A stretch of DNA of 64,000 nucleotides from Trichocoleus sp. FACHB-40 (GTDB taxonomy: Bacteria; Cyanobacteriota; Cyanobacteriia; Cyanobacteriales; FACHB-T130): the NCBI RefSeq assembly GCF_014695915.1, contig NZ_JACJPF010000055.1:55947-119946 (forward strand), given 5' to 3'. A program made the position numbers and the translations under genes. Of the stretch, positions 20,572 through 29,154 are shown one piece after another; the first letter of the stretch is position 1; each line of letters opens with the position of its first letter. Under the pieces are notes generated by a model, which was given only the letters and a program-made list of their open reading frames with translations, had not been told where the DNA came from and searched no databases.

Positions 20572-22026
20572 TTAACCATCTAGTTCGTAAATGGCTACAG
20601 GTTCTTCTTTGCCCTTGACTCTGACAAACTTATCTACTAGGCGCAGGGGAAAGGTTTTCGGATGCCGTAGGGCGGTGACGACTGGCTGCGTTAATAAAAT
20701 GCTGCTGTCGTAGTTTTTGGTCAGGCTCTCTACACGAGCGGCTACGTTGACTGTATCGCCTATGACTGTAGAATCGATGCGGGAGCTGAAACCGACTGTA
20801 CCCATGACTACTTCGCCCCGGTGGATGCCAATGCCGATGTCGATGGTTGGCAAACCTCGATGACTTCGCTCCTCATTAAATACTTTTAGTTGCTGCCGCA
20901 TAGCTAAAGCCGCTATGAGGGCGCTGTCGGTCGCTTCATCGTCAAATAGCGCCATAATTGCGTCGCCAATATACTTGTCAATGAAGCCGCCTGTGCTGTC
21001 AATTACCTGCCCCATACAGGCAAGGTAATCGTTTAAAAAATAAAATGTTTCCAACGGTGTCATTTGTTCCGACATTGCTGTATAGCCGCGAATATCGGCA
21101 AACAGAATGGTAATAATGCGTGTTGAGGCGAAACCTACATGGATATTTTCGATGCCTTCGGGTGCAATCACCAATAGAAATTTTTCTGGCACGAAGCGAT
21201 AAAACGACTCGATGGTTTTCTGGAATCTGTTGAATAAAGTCTGTAGCGAGGCTGACATTTCGTTGAAGGCGATCGCTAGTGCGCCAATTTCATCTCGGCG
21301 GTGGATTTCCGCGCGATGTTCTAAATCGCCTGCGGCAATTTTGGCAGCACTTATTTGCAGTCGCTGCACCGGGTTACTCAATTGCTTTGCCAAAAGGTAT
21401 GCCCCGAAAAGCCCGAAGGAAAGTCCGAAAACCCCAACTAAAAAGGCTTTTTCCACTGCGTTCGCTACCGCTTGATTTACCTGCCGCAAAGACATCCCAA
21501 TCCGCAAAGTTCCGATTTTTTGCCCTGATGAGTCGCGGATAGCTGCGGCAGTTTCAATTATTTTTTCCCCTCGACGCGCCCTTGTCTTGCTGTTGAAGCT
21601 AATATCCCGTAAAAGCGATGTTTCTACAACCAGAGTTTGATCATATACTTCCAGGGCAGATTCGGTAATTTCTACAGGTATAATATCCGGAAAAAACTGT
21701 TCTTGAAAATCGCTATGGCTGGCGGCAACAATTTGATTTGATAACCGCACATCTGAGATTAAAATGTAAACAAAATCTTGGTTTCTTCTAGCAAGTGAAT
21801 TCACACCCAGCCGGATCTGTCCCCAGTTTTGATCCTGTAATTCGTTCGTCCAGGCATTAGATAAAGCTACCGTAAGTTGCTGAACTTCGCGCCGCTTCTG
21901 GTAGCGGTAAAGACGGCTCTCGTTCTTAGCCCACAGCCACACCATAGAGGAGACAATCGCCACAATCAGAAGTGTTGTGGCGGTCATAATTTGGGTGTGA
22001 ATAGAACGGAACGCGGGAACCTTCAT
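20572..22026 (-). CDS. Membrane class III adenylyl cyclase with HAMP domain (copy 1)
   Basis: A 484-residue sensor cyclase. TM1 is near residues 15-33 (MTATTLLIVAIVSSMVWLW), an extracytoplasmic sensor region spans about 34-190, TM2 is near 193-212, and HAMP spans about 212-265 (NPVQRLQISAAKIAAGDLEHR). The cyclase domain covers about 300-480. Metal-binding Asp residues sit in ILFADIRGY (~310) and YIGDAIM (~357). The adenine-selecting Lys of FIDKYIGD and the Thr of DSTVIGD, plus Asn/Arg of VNVAARVE, are all present, so ATP is the likely substrate and the product cAMP. The sulfite-oxidase-like lipoprotein gene lies 119 bases upstream on the same strand. A close paralog in the same context is at 55581-57047. 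Confidence 0.9.
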   Translation of the reverse strand: MKVPAFRSIHTQIMTATTLLIVAIVSSMVWLWAKNESRLYRYQKRREVQQLTVALSNAWTNELQDQNWGQIRLGVNSLARRNQDFVYILISDVRLSNQIVAASHSDFQEQFFPDIIPVEITESALEVYDQTLVVETSLLRDISFNSKTRARRGEKIIETAAAIRDSSGQKIGTLRIGMSLRQVNQAVANAVEKAFLVGVFGLSFGLFGAYLLAKQLSNPVQRLQISAAKIAAGDLEHRAEIHRRDEIGALAIAFNEMSASLQTLFNRFQKTIESFYRFVPEKFLLVIAPEGIENIHVGFASTRIITILFADIRGYTAMSEQMTPLETFYFLNDYLACMGQVIDSTGGFIDKYIGDAIMALFDDEATDSALIAALAMRQQLKVFNEERSHRGLPTIDIGIGIHRGEVVMGTVGFSSRIDSTVIGDTVNVAARVESLTKNYDSSILLTQPVVTALRHPKTFPLRLVDKFVRVKGKEEPVAIYELDG

Positions 22027-22029
22027 AAT

Positions 22030-22145
22030 TGCTAGTTGCTAATTGCTAATTGCTAATTGGGAAAAGTTTTACCTAATCCCCAGTCCCCAGTCCCCAGTTC
22101 CTAATCCCCAATCCCCAGTCCCCAGTCCCCAATCCCCAGTCCCCA
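22030..22145 (+). repeat. TTGCTAA and CCCCAGT/CCCCAAT heptamer repeats
   Basis: Four TTGCTAA-like heptamers (22030-22060) are followed by about nine CCCCAGT/CCCCAAT units (22077-22145). They fill the whole spacer between the lipoprotein and cyclase genes. The C-rich unit matches the block inside cobN. Confidence 0.9.
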
Positions 22146-23186
22146 TTATTTGCTGACTTCTAGTTCCTCAACAAAAGTAAGCCAGCGCTGATGTTGAGGT
22201 GCGCGTTCTCGATTGCCACCTGATTGTTGACAAGTGCTGCTTGTCGCCAGCGTTACCGGGCCACCCATCTTGGCAGGAATAGGGTCGAGTTTGTCGCCCC
22301 AGCGTGTGACAAGTAGAATGTCACACTCACGTATATCTTTTGCCAAGATACTAATCGGATTCTTGGCATCGCGGGAGGCTGGCGCTTTCCCCCGAAATAC
22401 AACCGCAGCAACTTCTGGCAGGGTCACACCAGCAGCCGCCAGAACGTCTCGCACTCGCACACCCTGAAGTTTCACTTTGCTGATCGGCCAGCCAATTGGG
22501 TAGCCGACGGCTTCTTCAATGGTGACTTGTTCTAGTTGGTCGAGGTCTTTGGCGTTAAGCTGGCTTTTTCCTACTCGCAACTGTATTGGCTCGGTGCCAA
22601 CTATCATGTTGGTAACGTAAAATGCCCAAAAGCGGTCGGGATAATTTTGCTGGAGTTGCGGGTACTTAGTATAGGGGAAAACTAGGGAAAGCGGGCCACC
22701 GTCGCTGCGGGAAATCGGTTTACCATTGCTTTCTAAGGCGATGATGATTGGGTACTTAAGCAAATCTTCGCGGCTAACTGTGGCTCGGTAGGCATCAAAA
22801 GATACAAAGGTAATTTCAGTAGCGGGAGTGGTACCCAATTCCAGCAGCTTTGAGATGGCAACGCCTCGATAGTCGAGAATTTCATCAGCTTTGTTGGTGT
22901 TATGAGGCGATCGCGTCTTTATACGGGTAGTTGCTAGGGCATCTAATTGTTGCATAGATAATCTTACTTCCCTAGCGGTTTGCCCCTGAATCGTTAGTTC
23001 CCACTGTTGTTGCTGCCGATTTTTTTTATGGGCAGCAATCATCGTCGTGTTTCGCGCGATCGCTTGTTTTCGCCATTCCTCCAACTGGGCATCTGTTGGA
23101 CTATCCCCACATCCCGCAAGTAAGGCAAGCAAGTAAAGGCAAACGGCAAGAGGCGCAGAGGGACAGAGGGCGAATTTTTTAGTCAT
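22146..23186 (-). CDS. Lipoprotein with sulfite-oxidase (molybdopterin-type) fold, copy 1
   Basis: A 346-residue exported lipoprotein; the signal peptide ends in the lipobox LLAGC. Two homologous-looking halves follow. The first (about 60-205) reads WELTIQGQTAREVRLSMQQLDAL, YRGVAISKLL, GGPLSLVFPY and WAFYVTNMIVG. The second (about 215-335) reads VKLQGVRVRDVLAAAG, ECDILLVTRWG and KMGGPVTLAT. These match the Oxidored_molyb fold seen in sulfite oxidases. The Cys that binds molybdenum in active family members is not at the expected place before GVxxxxLL, so cofactor binding is doubtful. It is 17 bases downstream of the redoxin gene and upstream of the adenylyl cyclase. A binding or sensing role is inferred from the repeated pairing with a cyclase. 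Confidence 0.75.
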   Translation of the reverse strand: MTKKFALCPSAPLAVCLYLLALLAGCGDSPTDAQLEEWRKQAIARNTTMIAAHKKNRQQQQWELTIQGQTAREVRLSMQQLDALATTRIKTRSPHNTNKADEILDYRGVAISKLLELGTTPATEITFVSFDAYRATVSREDLLKYPIIIALESNGKPISRSDGGPLSLVFPYTKYPQLQQNYPDRFWAFYVTNMIVGTEPIQLRVGKSQLNAKDLDQLEQVTIEEAVGYPIGWPISKVKLQGVRVRDVLAAAGVTLPEVAAVVFRGKAPASRDAKNPISILAKDIRECDILLVTRWGDKLDPIPAKMGGPVTLATSSTCQQSGGNRERAPQHQRWLTFVEELEVSK

Positions 23187-23203
23187 CCTTCATCCCTCAT
23201 CCC

Positions 23204-23782
<579 letters not shown>

Positions 23783-23911
23783 TATATGCACTCCGTTTGT
23801 TAACTGCGTTCCCACCTATATTGCTTTACAGGAATGCAAATTGCTATAGCGGGTAGCGATCGCACTCGTTGTATAGTACATTTGTATTATTAAGCTAATC
23901 CGAGCCTCGAC

Positions 23912-24439
23912 ATGAGAAAAGGGCAAGCAAACCTCAAAGTAGTTCCACTCTTAAGCGGCAAATCAAAACGGCATCCCGCACAGTTGGATTCTCAGCAAAA
24001 ATGCGTTTCATTGCAAACTATTACCACTACTAAAGCACTGCCACAACCGACAGCTAACTCATCGAGGTTTATTCCATCTTTGCCAGTAAAAAGCTACAAA
24101 GAACTGCTACAGCAAAGGCTGAATGACAGATTGAAAAGCTTGGAGGCACAAGCACAACGCATCAATCAACTTTCAAGTGAGTTAGATGCGGCAATCCTTG
24201 AACTCCAAGACATCTCCACTCAAATTAACGCTGAATTGAGAGCCATCAACAAGAAGGCTGAAATTTGCGAATACAAAACAAGGACTGTACCTTACATGAA
24301 ACAAAAGCAAGATGGCTCATTAGTGTTAACCACGCGACCAATTGATTTATATAAAGCTGAACGAGAAGCAGCTTTGGTGGCACAGAAACTACGGAGACGA
24401 ACCAGAAGAAAACGTAGCGATGCTCTAGGGGAATTTTAA
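23912..24439 (+). CDS. Coiled-coil hypothetical protein, 175 aa
   Basis: Unrecognised. Residues 1-55 are polar and disordered-looking, with many Lys/Thr/Gln. Residues ~60-125 form a coiled coil (SYKELLQQRLNDRLKSLEAQAQRINQ, LDAAILELQDISTQINAELRAI). A small mixed segment (PYMKQKQDGSLVLTTRPIDLY) precedes a basic C-terminus, LRRRTRRKRSD. The basic tail could bind nucleic acid, which is inference. The start is ATG at 23912, within 130 bases of the divergent redoxin gene. A hairpin follows the stop. No membrane segment. Confidence 0.55.
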   Translation: MRKGQANLKVVPLLSGKSKRHPAQLDSQQKCVSLQTITTTKALPQPTANSSRFIPSLPVKSYKELLQQRLNDRLKSLEAQAQRINQLSSELDAAILELQDISTQINAELRAINKKAEICEYKTRTVPYMKQKQDGSLVLTTRPIDLYKAEREAALVAQKLRRRTRRKRSDALGEF

Positions 24440-24449
24440 GTAGGTTTTG

Positions 24450-24472
24450 TTTGGTGGGCATCTCCCACCAAA
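24450..24472 (+). terminator. Hairpin after coiled-coil gene
   Basis: TTTGGTGGG (24450-24458) pairs with CCCACCAAA (24464-24472) around CATCT, 10 bases after the stop codon. A T-run is lacking, so termination is probable rather than certain. Confidence 0.55.
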
Positions 24473-24958
24473 CGCCATCTGAAATTAAAACCTTGTATTG
24501 AATGTTACTAAAAAGCGGCTGTTATAGGGCTATTATTAAAATAATAGAAGTCTGTCTTGAAGAATATTAAAGCCTAATTATTCCTAGTCAGAATTATTGT
24601 ATCATAAACATCAAAGTAAAGTCTAGAGCTAGGAAAAAACCTTGCCAATTTTGATAATTTATATAGCAATTATCACTATAGCGCGATACATCTATTCTCT
24701 TATTATGGAGACACAACGTATAAGCCAATTTTAAACAACACACTTGCGTATTTTCTTGTTACTTCCTCTAGTCTTTTTGACTTGATATATAACAATCCTT
24801 GCAATAGTTGTAAAATTCTCCCCCGTCTCTTTCTCTGTGTTCTCTGCGTCTCAGCGGTTCGTTTTTTTTACAAATTAAATAGGGCTGCTATAGTGAAAAG
24901 TTGTTAGTTGGTGCTACTCGTGAACGAAACTAACTCAAAAGACACTCCCCTACACGCA
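24473..24958. other. AT-rich intergenic stretch with one CTCTGTG/CTCTGCG repeat
   Basis: No supported gene. At 24826-24860 it holds a TCTCTGTG-TTCTCTGCG-TCTCAGCGG-TTCG unit. Related units lie at 41897-41930 and, inverted, at 48772-48805. The rest is AT-rich with several TATAG stretches. Confidence 0.55.
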
Positions 24959-25699
24959 ATGAATCCCCTCTCGCGATTTTCTGACAGGGCGGCGGATTAT
25001 GCGAAACATCGACCGAGTTATCCAACCCCTGCCATTGACGCTATTCTGGAAAGATTGGGAGAACCTTCGCAACTGGTAGCAGCAGATATTGGCGCGGGTA
25101 CGGGTATATCTTCACGTCTTTTAGCTGAACGTGGGGTGCGGGTAATTGCTATCGAACCAAATGCAGCCATGAGAGAAGCTGCATTACCGCATCCGGTAGT
25201 GGAGTTTCGTGAAGGGACAGGGGAAGCAACTAATTTACCCGAAGCATCAGTTGACTTGGTAACTTGTTTCCAATCTTTCCATTGGTTTAATCCGGAACCA
25301 ACTTTGCAAGAGTTTCGCCGCATTCTTAAATCCAATGGTAGATTAGCTGTAGTGTGGAATAATCGAGAGTGCAACGACGAATTCACAGCAAGTTACAGCC
25401 GCATAATTCAGGCTGCATCAAACAATCATCCAGCAGAAAAGCGGATGGTTTGTGCAGATCCGCTTTTGTCCAATTCCCATTTTCCTAATGTCCGCTGCCT
25501 AACTTTTGAGTATCAGCAAGAGTTAGATTTACAGGGATTAATTGGCAGAGTGCAAAGTGTATCCTACATTCCAAAAGAAGGACAAGCACAACAACAACTC
25601 ATCTCTGATTTACAAGAACTATATGCAAGCGCTTGTAATGAGCGAGGCTTTGTCTATTTAGTCTATACCACCAATGTTTACGTTGCAGATAATCGGTAA
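24959..25699 (+). CDS. Class I SAM-dependent methyltransferase
   Basis: About 246 residues. The SAM-binding motif I is VAADIGAGTGISSRLLAE, followed by IAIEPNAAMREAA (motif II acidic residue), LVTCFQSFHWFNP (motif IV) and EFRRILKSNGRLAVVWNN. The sequence NPLSRFSDRAADYAKHRPSYP just after the ATG at 24959 is the usual beginning of this methyltransferase subfamily, so I prefer that start. Earlier TTG and GTG codons (24908, 24920) are possible but unsupported. The substrate is unknown. The gene stands alone, convergent with the PhoX-type gene, and ends in a strong hairpin. Confidence 0.8.
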   Translation: MNPLSRFSDRAADYAKHRPSYPTPAIDAILERLGEPSQLVAADIGAGTGISSRLLAERGVRVIAIEPNAAMREAALPHPVVEFREGTGEATNLPEASVDLVTCFQSFHWFNPEPTLQEFRRILKSNGRLAVVWNNRECNDEFTASYSRIIQAASNNHPAEKRMVCADPLLSNSHFPNVRCLTFEYQQELDLQGLIGRVQSVSYIPKEGQAQQQLISDLQELYASACNERGFVYLVYTTNVYVADNR

Positions 25700-25707
25700 T
25701 CGGGGCT

Positions 25708-25748
25708 GATAATTGTAGAGATGTCATAAAAACGTCTCTACAATTATC
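25708..25748. terminator. Bidirectional hairpin between convergent genes
   Basis: Arms at 25708-25721 and 25735-25748 (GATAATTGTAGAGA and its complement) pair perfectly around a 13-base loop. The GTAGAGA core is shared with the palindrome family at 3948-3971 and 46003-46030. Confidence 0.7.
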
Positions 25749-25760
25749 AATTACCAATTC

Positions 25761-27107
25761 TTATCCTCTTGCCCAAGGCCCCCAAATAGCAAACGTGATG
25801 CCTGGGGTTTGAATATTAACAAACATGGTCTGTCCATCGGGTGAAAAACAGGCACCAGCGAACTCTCTATCATTGATCGCATTCCGAGCAAATTGATAGA
25901 GTTCGCCCTTTTGAGTCACGCCGACTACAAATTGCTCGTCGTCACCATCTTCACAGATGATCAAATCGCCAAAAGGAGCCACAACAATGTTATCCGGGCC
26001 CTCTAATACATTTTCATTGTTTGGTTCAACAAATAGTTCGAGAGTACCGCCTTCTTGTGCATTTGTACCAGGAACGTAGCGCCAAACTTGGCCCAATTCT
26101 TTTTCTCCACCATCCGTGCAGCAAAAGTAAAATTCCCCTTTGCCGTACCAGATTCCTTCCCCGCGTGTAAATTGGGCTGCTCCCTTGCTAAAACCTTGGG
26201 CGCGAGTGCTTTCTGGTGTAGCAAGACGATTGAAAGTATCCGTATCAGGATCAGGATTGTCGATGCGAACCCATTCAACTTCCATCGGCTTACGCACCGG
26301 GAAATTAGTTTTAGTAATTGCCTGGGGCATTCCTTTAATTTTCAAAGCTTCCAAAACACCGCCTTCCACAAGTTTGCCCGGTTGATTTGGAATGAAGCGA
26401 TAGAAGAGACTATCTCCTCTATCTTCAGTTTCATAAACAATTCCAGTTTTGGGATCAACTGCAACTGCTTCGTGGTTAAAACGCCCCATTGCTCTTAGAG
26501 GCACAGGAACCACTGTTCTTTTTGCCTCCGCCGGAACTTCAAAGTTATAACCGTGACGTTTCTCGACATTACCCGTCGTATTAACTGGATCGTTTGTAGC
26601 GGGAGTCGAGGTATTTTCTTCACAGCTAATCCACGAACCCCAAGGAGTAGGGCCACCCGCACAGTTACGGTAGGTTCCCGCTAGGGAAGAAAAATGACTC
26701 TTTAATTGGCGATCCGGCCCTACAATCAGCGTTGTTGTGCCACCTTTACAGAGATTATCGTACTTGAGTCCGGCAACTTGCGTGGTGGAATTCGGGCTTA
26801 ATTCGTGATTGCGAACTAAGATAGTTGTGTTATTGGGGCCGGGGAAAGCAGCCATGCCATCGTGACCACCGGGTACTGGGTTACGATCGTTCATCATGTC
26901 CCCGGTGCGAGAGAAGGCGCGATATTGAAATCCGCGAGGTAAATCTAATAAACCGTTAGGGTCTGGAATAAGCGGGCCATAACCTCCCCCACTCACTGAT
27001 TGACCGTTGGCTACTCTGGTATAAAGAGCTTCTAGAGGGGACATTAAAACAACACCCGCAGCACTTGTGCCTGCTAAGGTGAAGAATTGCCGCCGTGATA
27101 AAGACAT
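25761..27107 (-). CDS. PhoX-family (DUF839) phosphatase, Tat-exported
   Basis: A 448-residue protein. The N-terminus MSLSRRQFFTLAGTSAAG is a textbook twin-arginine signal. The body follows the PhoX pattern: GLLDLPRGFQYRAFSRTGD, VPGGHDGMAAF, LVRNHELSPNS, a conserved SWISCEENTS segment, FNHEAVAVDPKTGIVYETEDRGDSLFYRF and GPDNIVVAPFGDLIICEDGDD. PhoX enzymes are Ca/Fe-dependent periplasmic alkaline phosphatases; the Cys, Glu and Asp metal-binding stretches appear present. GGAG lies 6 bases upstream of the ATG. A candidate Pho box sits at 27160-27189, so phosphate limitation may induce it. Some DUF839 proteins may have other substrates. Confidence 0.82.
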   Translation of the reverse strand: MSLSRRQFFTLAGTSAAGVVLMSPLEALYTRVANGQSVSGGGYGPLIPDPNGLLDLPRGFQYRAFSRTGDMMNDRNPVPGGHDGMAAFPGPNNTTILVRNHELSPNSTTQVAGLKYDNLCKGGTTTLIVGPDRQLKSHFSSLAGTYRNCAGGPTPWGSWISCEENTSTPATNDPVNTTGNVEKRHGYNFEVPAEAKRTVVPVPLRAMGRFNHEAVAVDPKTGIVYETEDRGDSLFYRFIPNQPGKLVEGGVLEALKIKGMPQAITKTNFPVRKPMEVEWVRIDNPDPDTDTFNRLATPESTRAQGFSKGAAQFTRGEGIWYGKGEFYFCCTDGGEKELGQVWRYVPGTNAQEGGTLELFVEPNNENVLEGPDNIVVAPFGDLIICEDGDDEQFVVGVTQKGELYQFARNAINDREFAGACFSPDGQTMFVNIQTPGITFAIWGPWARG

Positions 27108-27159
27108 GGTGTTCTCCGGATTTATGCGTAGAACAGCTTAATTGGCGTTCATCAACCTT

Positions 27160-27189
27160 AGACAAAGCTTTGATTAACTTCTAGTTAAT
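27160..27189 (-). promoter_or_regulatory. Candidate Pho box upstream of the PhoX-type gene
   Basis: On the minus strand three 8-base units occur at an exact 11-base period: ATTAACTA (27182-27189), GTTAATCA (27171-27178) and CTTTGTCT (27160-27167). The cyanobacterial Pho box is a tandem of CTTAACCT-like units with 3-base spacers. The first two units match at 6 or more positions and the third is weak. It lies 53-82 bases upstream of the ATG. Confidence 0.4.
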
Positions 27190-27245
27190 TCTTTGTTCAG
27201 AAATTATTATGGCGTGTACAGTTTATTTTTTCTAAGGGAATTTTT

Positions 27246-27287
27246 AACGCAGAGGGAGGCAAATAATCCTCTGCCTCCCTCTGCGTT
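27246..27287. terminator. 15-bp-stem hairpin of the GCAGAGGGAGG repeat family
   Basis: AACGCAGAGGGAGGC (27246-27260) pairs with its complement (27273-27287) just after the stop of the minus-strand dehydrogenase gene. It probably acts as that gene's terminator and belongs to the GCAGAGG repeat group also seen inside cobN. Confidence 0.65.
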
Positions 27288-27290
27288 TAA

Positions 27291-28157
27291 TTATTCATTT
27301 TTTGGATTAATAGCAGAAAACAAGGCTGAATAATCGTCATCAGCCAAACCCATATTTTGTGCTAGTTCTAAAATTTCGCGAATGCCTTCCAAACTGCTGA
27401 CATTCAAACTCTCTGACTTAGCTTCACTAAGAAATAAGTTAGTATCTTTCAGCAGATGTTTAGTCGGAAAGTTGGGATTTTCATAGTTTCTATCTAACAT
27501 CCGCTGCAACTTTTTATCAAATGTTGGTGCGTAAAGGGCGCTTTGTCGCAGAATTTGCATGAATTTATCGACTTCGACACCTTGATTCTGAACAAATCCT
27601 AAACTTAGTGCAAAGGTACTTGTTAAAGAAGCTATCAGTTGATTGAGTGCTAATTTCACAGCAGCAGCAGCACCAATTTCACCAATATACAGGGGTTCTG
27701 AACCAAAGTTTTTTAGTAATGGCAACCACTTTTGAAATTGTTCGCCAGAAGCACCCACCATTACCATTAATTTACCTGCCTCGGCTTCCGGAATACTTCC
27801 CAGTACGGGTGCTTCAATATACTCGCCACCAGCAGCAACAACTTCAGATGCGATCGCTTTACTGTCGCTTGGCGAAATCGTCCCCATTTGAACGACTGTC
27901 CGACCTTTTAATTCTTGTCGAGAAGCTTCGGACAATAAAGTATCATAAATTGCTGTAGCATTTGTCAGCATCAAAATTACACACTCAGACTCGCGAATTG
28001 CTTCTTGCGGAGAGTCGGCAATTTTAGCACCCGCATCTCGCAAAGGTGTTAATTTCGACTGGGTGCGATTGTATGCAACCACCGAAATTTTAGCTTCTAA
28101 CAGCCTTTTAACCATCGGCTGTCCCATTAACCCAGTTCCTAAAAATCCTACTTTCAC
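27291..28157 (-). CDS. Beta-hydroxyacid dehydrogenase family NAD(P)-dependent oxidoreductase
   Basis: A 288-residue protein. Residues 1-30 form the Rossmann motif VGFLGTGLMGQPMVKRLL followed by VVAYNRTQSKL, where the Arg-Thr suggests NADP(H). VILMLTNATAI and VVQMGTISPSDS (the substrate-binding signature), EAPVLGSIPEAEAGKLMVMVG and the catalytic Lys region AAAAVKLALNQLIAS follow. This is the 3-hydroxyisobutyrate dehydrogenase/glyoxylate-succinic-semialdehyde reductase family. The exact substrate is not predictable; a GLYR-type semialdehyde reductase is the likeliest. Monocistronic, with its own hairpin after the stop. Confidence 0.85.
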   Translation of the reverse strand: MKVGFLGTGLMGQPMVKRLLEAKISVVAYNRTQSKLTPLRDAGAKIADSPQEAIRESECVILMLTNATAIYDTLLSEASRQELKGRTVVQMGTISPSDSKAIASEVVAAGGEYIEAPVLGSIPEAEAGKLMVMVGASGEQFQKWLPLLKNFGSEPLYIGEIGAAAAVKLALNQLIASLTSTFALSLGFVQNQGVEVDKFMQILRQSALYAPTFDKKLQRMLDRNYENPNFPTKHLLKDTNLFLSEAKSESLNVSSLEGIREILELAQNMGLADDDYSALFSAINPKNE

Positions 28158-28338
28158 AATTACCCTGACCTCTAAAAACTGGTGTTGGACTCTAAGGTTG
28201 GCAATGCCGACCCGACTAAATCTTAAGACTAAAAAAGCGAGAGGGCAGGCATCATGCCTACCCTGTCAATACCACTTATATTAAAGTATGAATTTCAAAA
28301 ATTGTCAACGTTCTTTGGAACAAAGTTAATATTTTTAA

Positions 28339-28368
28339 GGAAGCTGTTTTAGAGGTAAAACAGCTTCC
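28339..28368 (-). terminator. 13-bp-stem hairpin after methyltransferase gene
   Basis: GGAAGCTGTTTTA (28339-28351) and its complement (28356-28368) flank GAGG, 26 bases beyond the stop of the minus-strand methyltransferase. The minus strand then reads TTAAAAATATT, an imperfect tail. Confidence 0.6.
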
Positions 28369-28393
28369 TATTGATGTTAGCAAAAGTCATAAA

Positions 28394-29056
28394 TTAGGCA
28401 TTCCAAAATCGTTCTGCTGTCCAATGGCGATCGCTTGATTGATAAACTGTAACATTGGACAATCCAGCCTGTTGCACCAACTCGTTCACCTCATCTAGAG
28501 TAAAGGCGGCGTGGAGAGAATCGCGAAATAACTTTTTCTGGTGTTCGTTGTACTCTTCTCCGATACTTTGAACCAGAGAATTGATAATTTCTTCACTAGG
28601 AGGATGAATTAAGTCTCGGAGGAGAATCGCACCATTAGGCTTTAGCACTCGCTGCAATTCTTGTAAAAAAGGCAGTGGATTTGGCAGGTGATGGATAAGG
28701 CTATTGGAAATAACCATATCAAATTTACCATCTTGATATGGTAAGTGCTTGGCATCAACTAATTCTAAGCTTATTTGTTGTTGTAAGCCTGCCTTCTCTA
28801 CATTATTCCTGCCGATTTGTAGCATAGATTCTGCCATGTCAATGCCGATAATTTGCCATTGACTTCGCTGCTGTGCAATTAAAATAGGAATTCGCGCCGT
28901 ACCAGTTCCAGCATCGAGAATGGTTGCAGTTGGGGAGTCTATTAACTCAATCGCACGTTGAGCAAAAGCCGCGTTTATCTGAGTGAAATCCATTGCGTCA
29001 TATTCAGTTGCTTCTTCCCAACTGTCCATGACTTCGGGTTCTAATATTCTTTGCAT
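28394..29056 (-). CDS. Class I SAM-dependent methyltransferase (220 aa)
   Basis: Motif I is ATILDAGTGTARIPILIA (about residues 42-59), motif II IIGIDMAESMLQ, an acidic LVDAKHLPYQDGKFD segment (motif III/IV) and VISNSLIHHLPNPLPFLQELQRVLKPNGAILLRD. The opening MQRILEPEVMDSWEEATEYDAMDF is distinctive and suggests one orthologous cyanobacterial group. The C-terminus is a small lid (AAFTLDEVNELVQQAGLSNVTVY). The substrate is unknown; the ubiquinone/menaquinone methyltransferase fold is the nearest resemblance. It stands between the dehydrogenase and M48 genes, both on the same strand, with ~100-240 base gaps. Confidence 0.82.
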   Translation of the reverse strand: MQRILEPEVMDSWEEATEYDAMDFTQINAAFAQRAIELIDSPTATILDAGTGTARIPILIAQQRSQWQIIGIDMAESMLQIGRNNVEKAGLQQQISLELVDAKHLPYQDGKFDMVISNSLIHHLPNPLPFLQELQRVLKPNGAILLRDLIHPPSEEIINSLVQSIGEEYNEHQKKLFRDSLHAAFTLDEVNELVQQAGLSNVTVYQSSDRHWTAERFWNA

Positions 29057-29154
29057 GGCTGATTACTAATTACTAAGTAGATGGAGATCATTATTTGTAG
29101 TTACCCATCAAACCCATATCAATGTTGGGTGAGGTTTCTCAATCCAACCTACAT

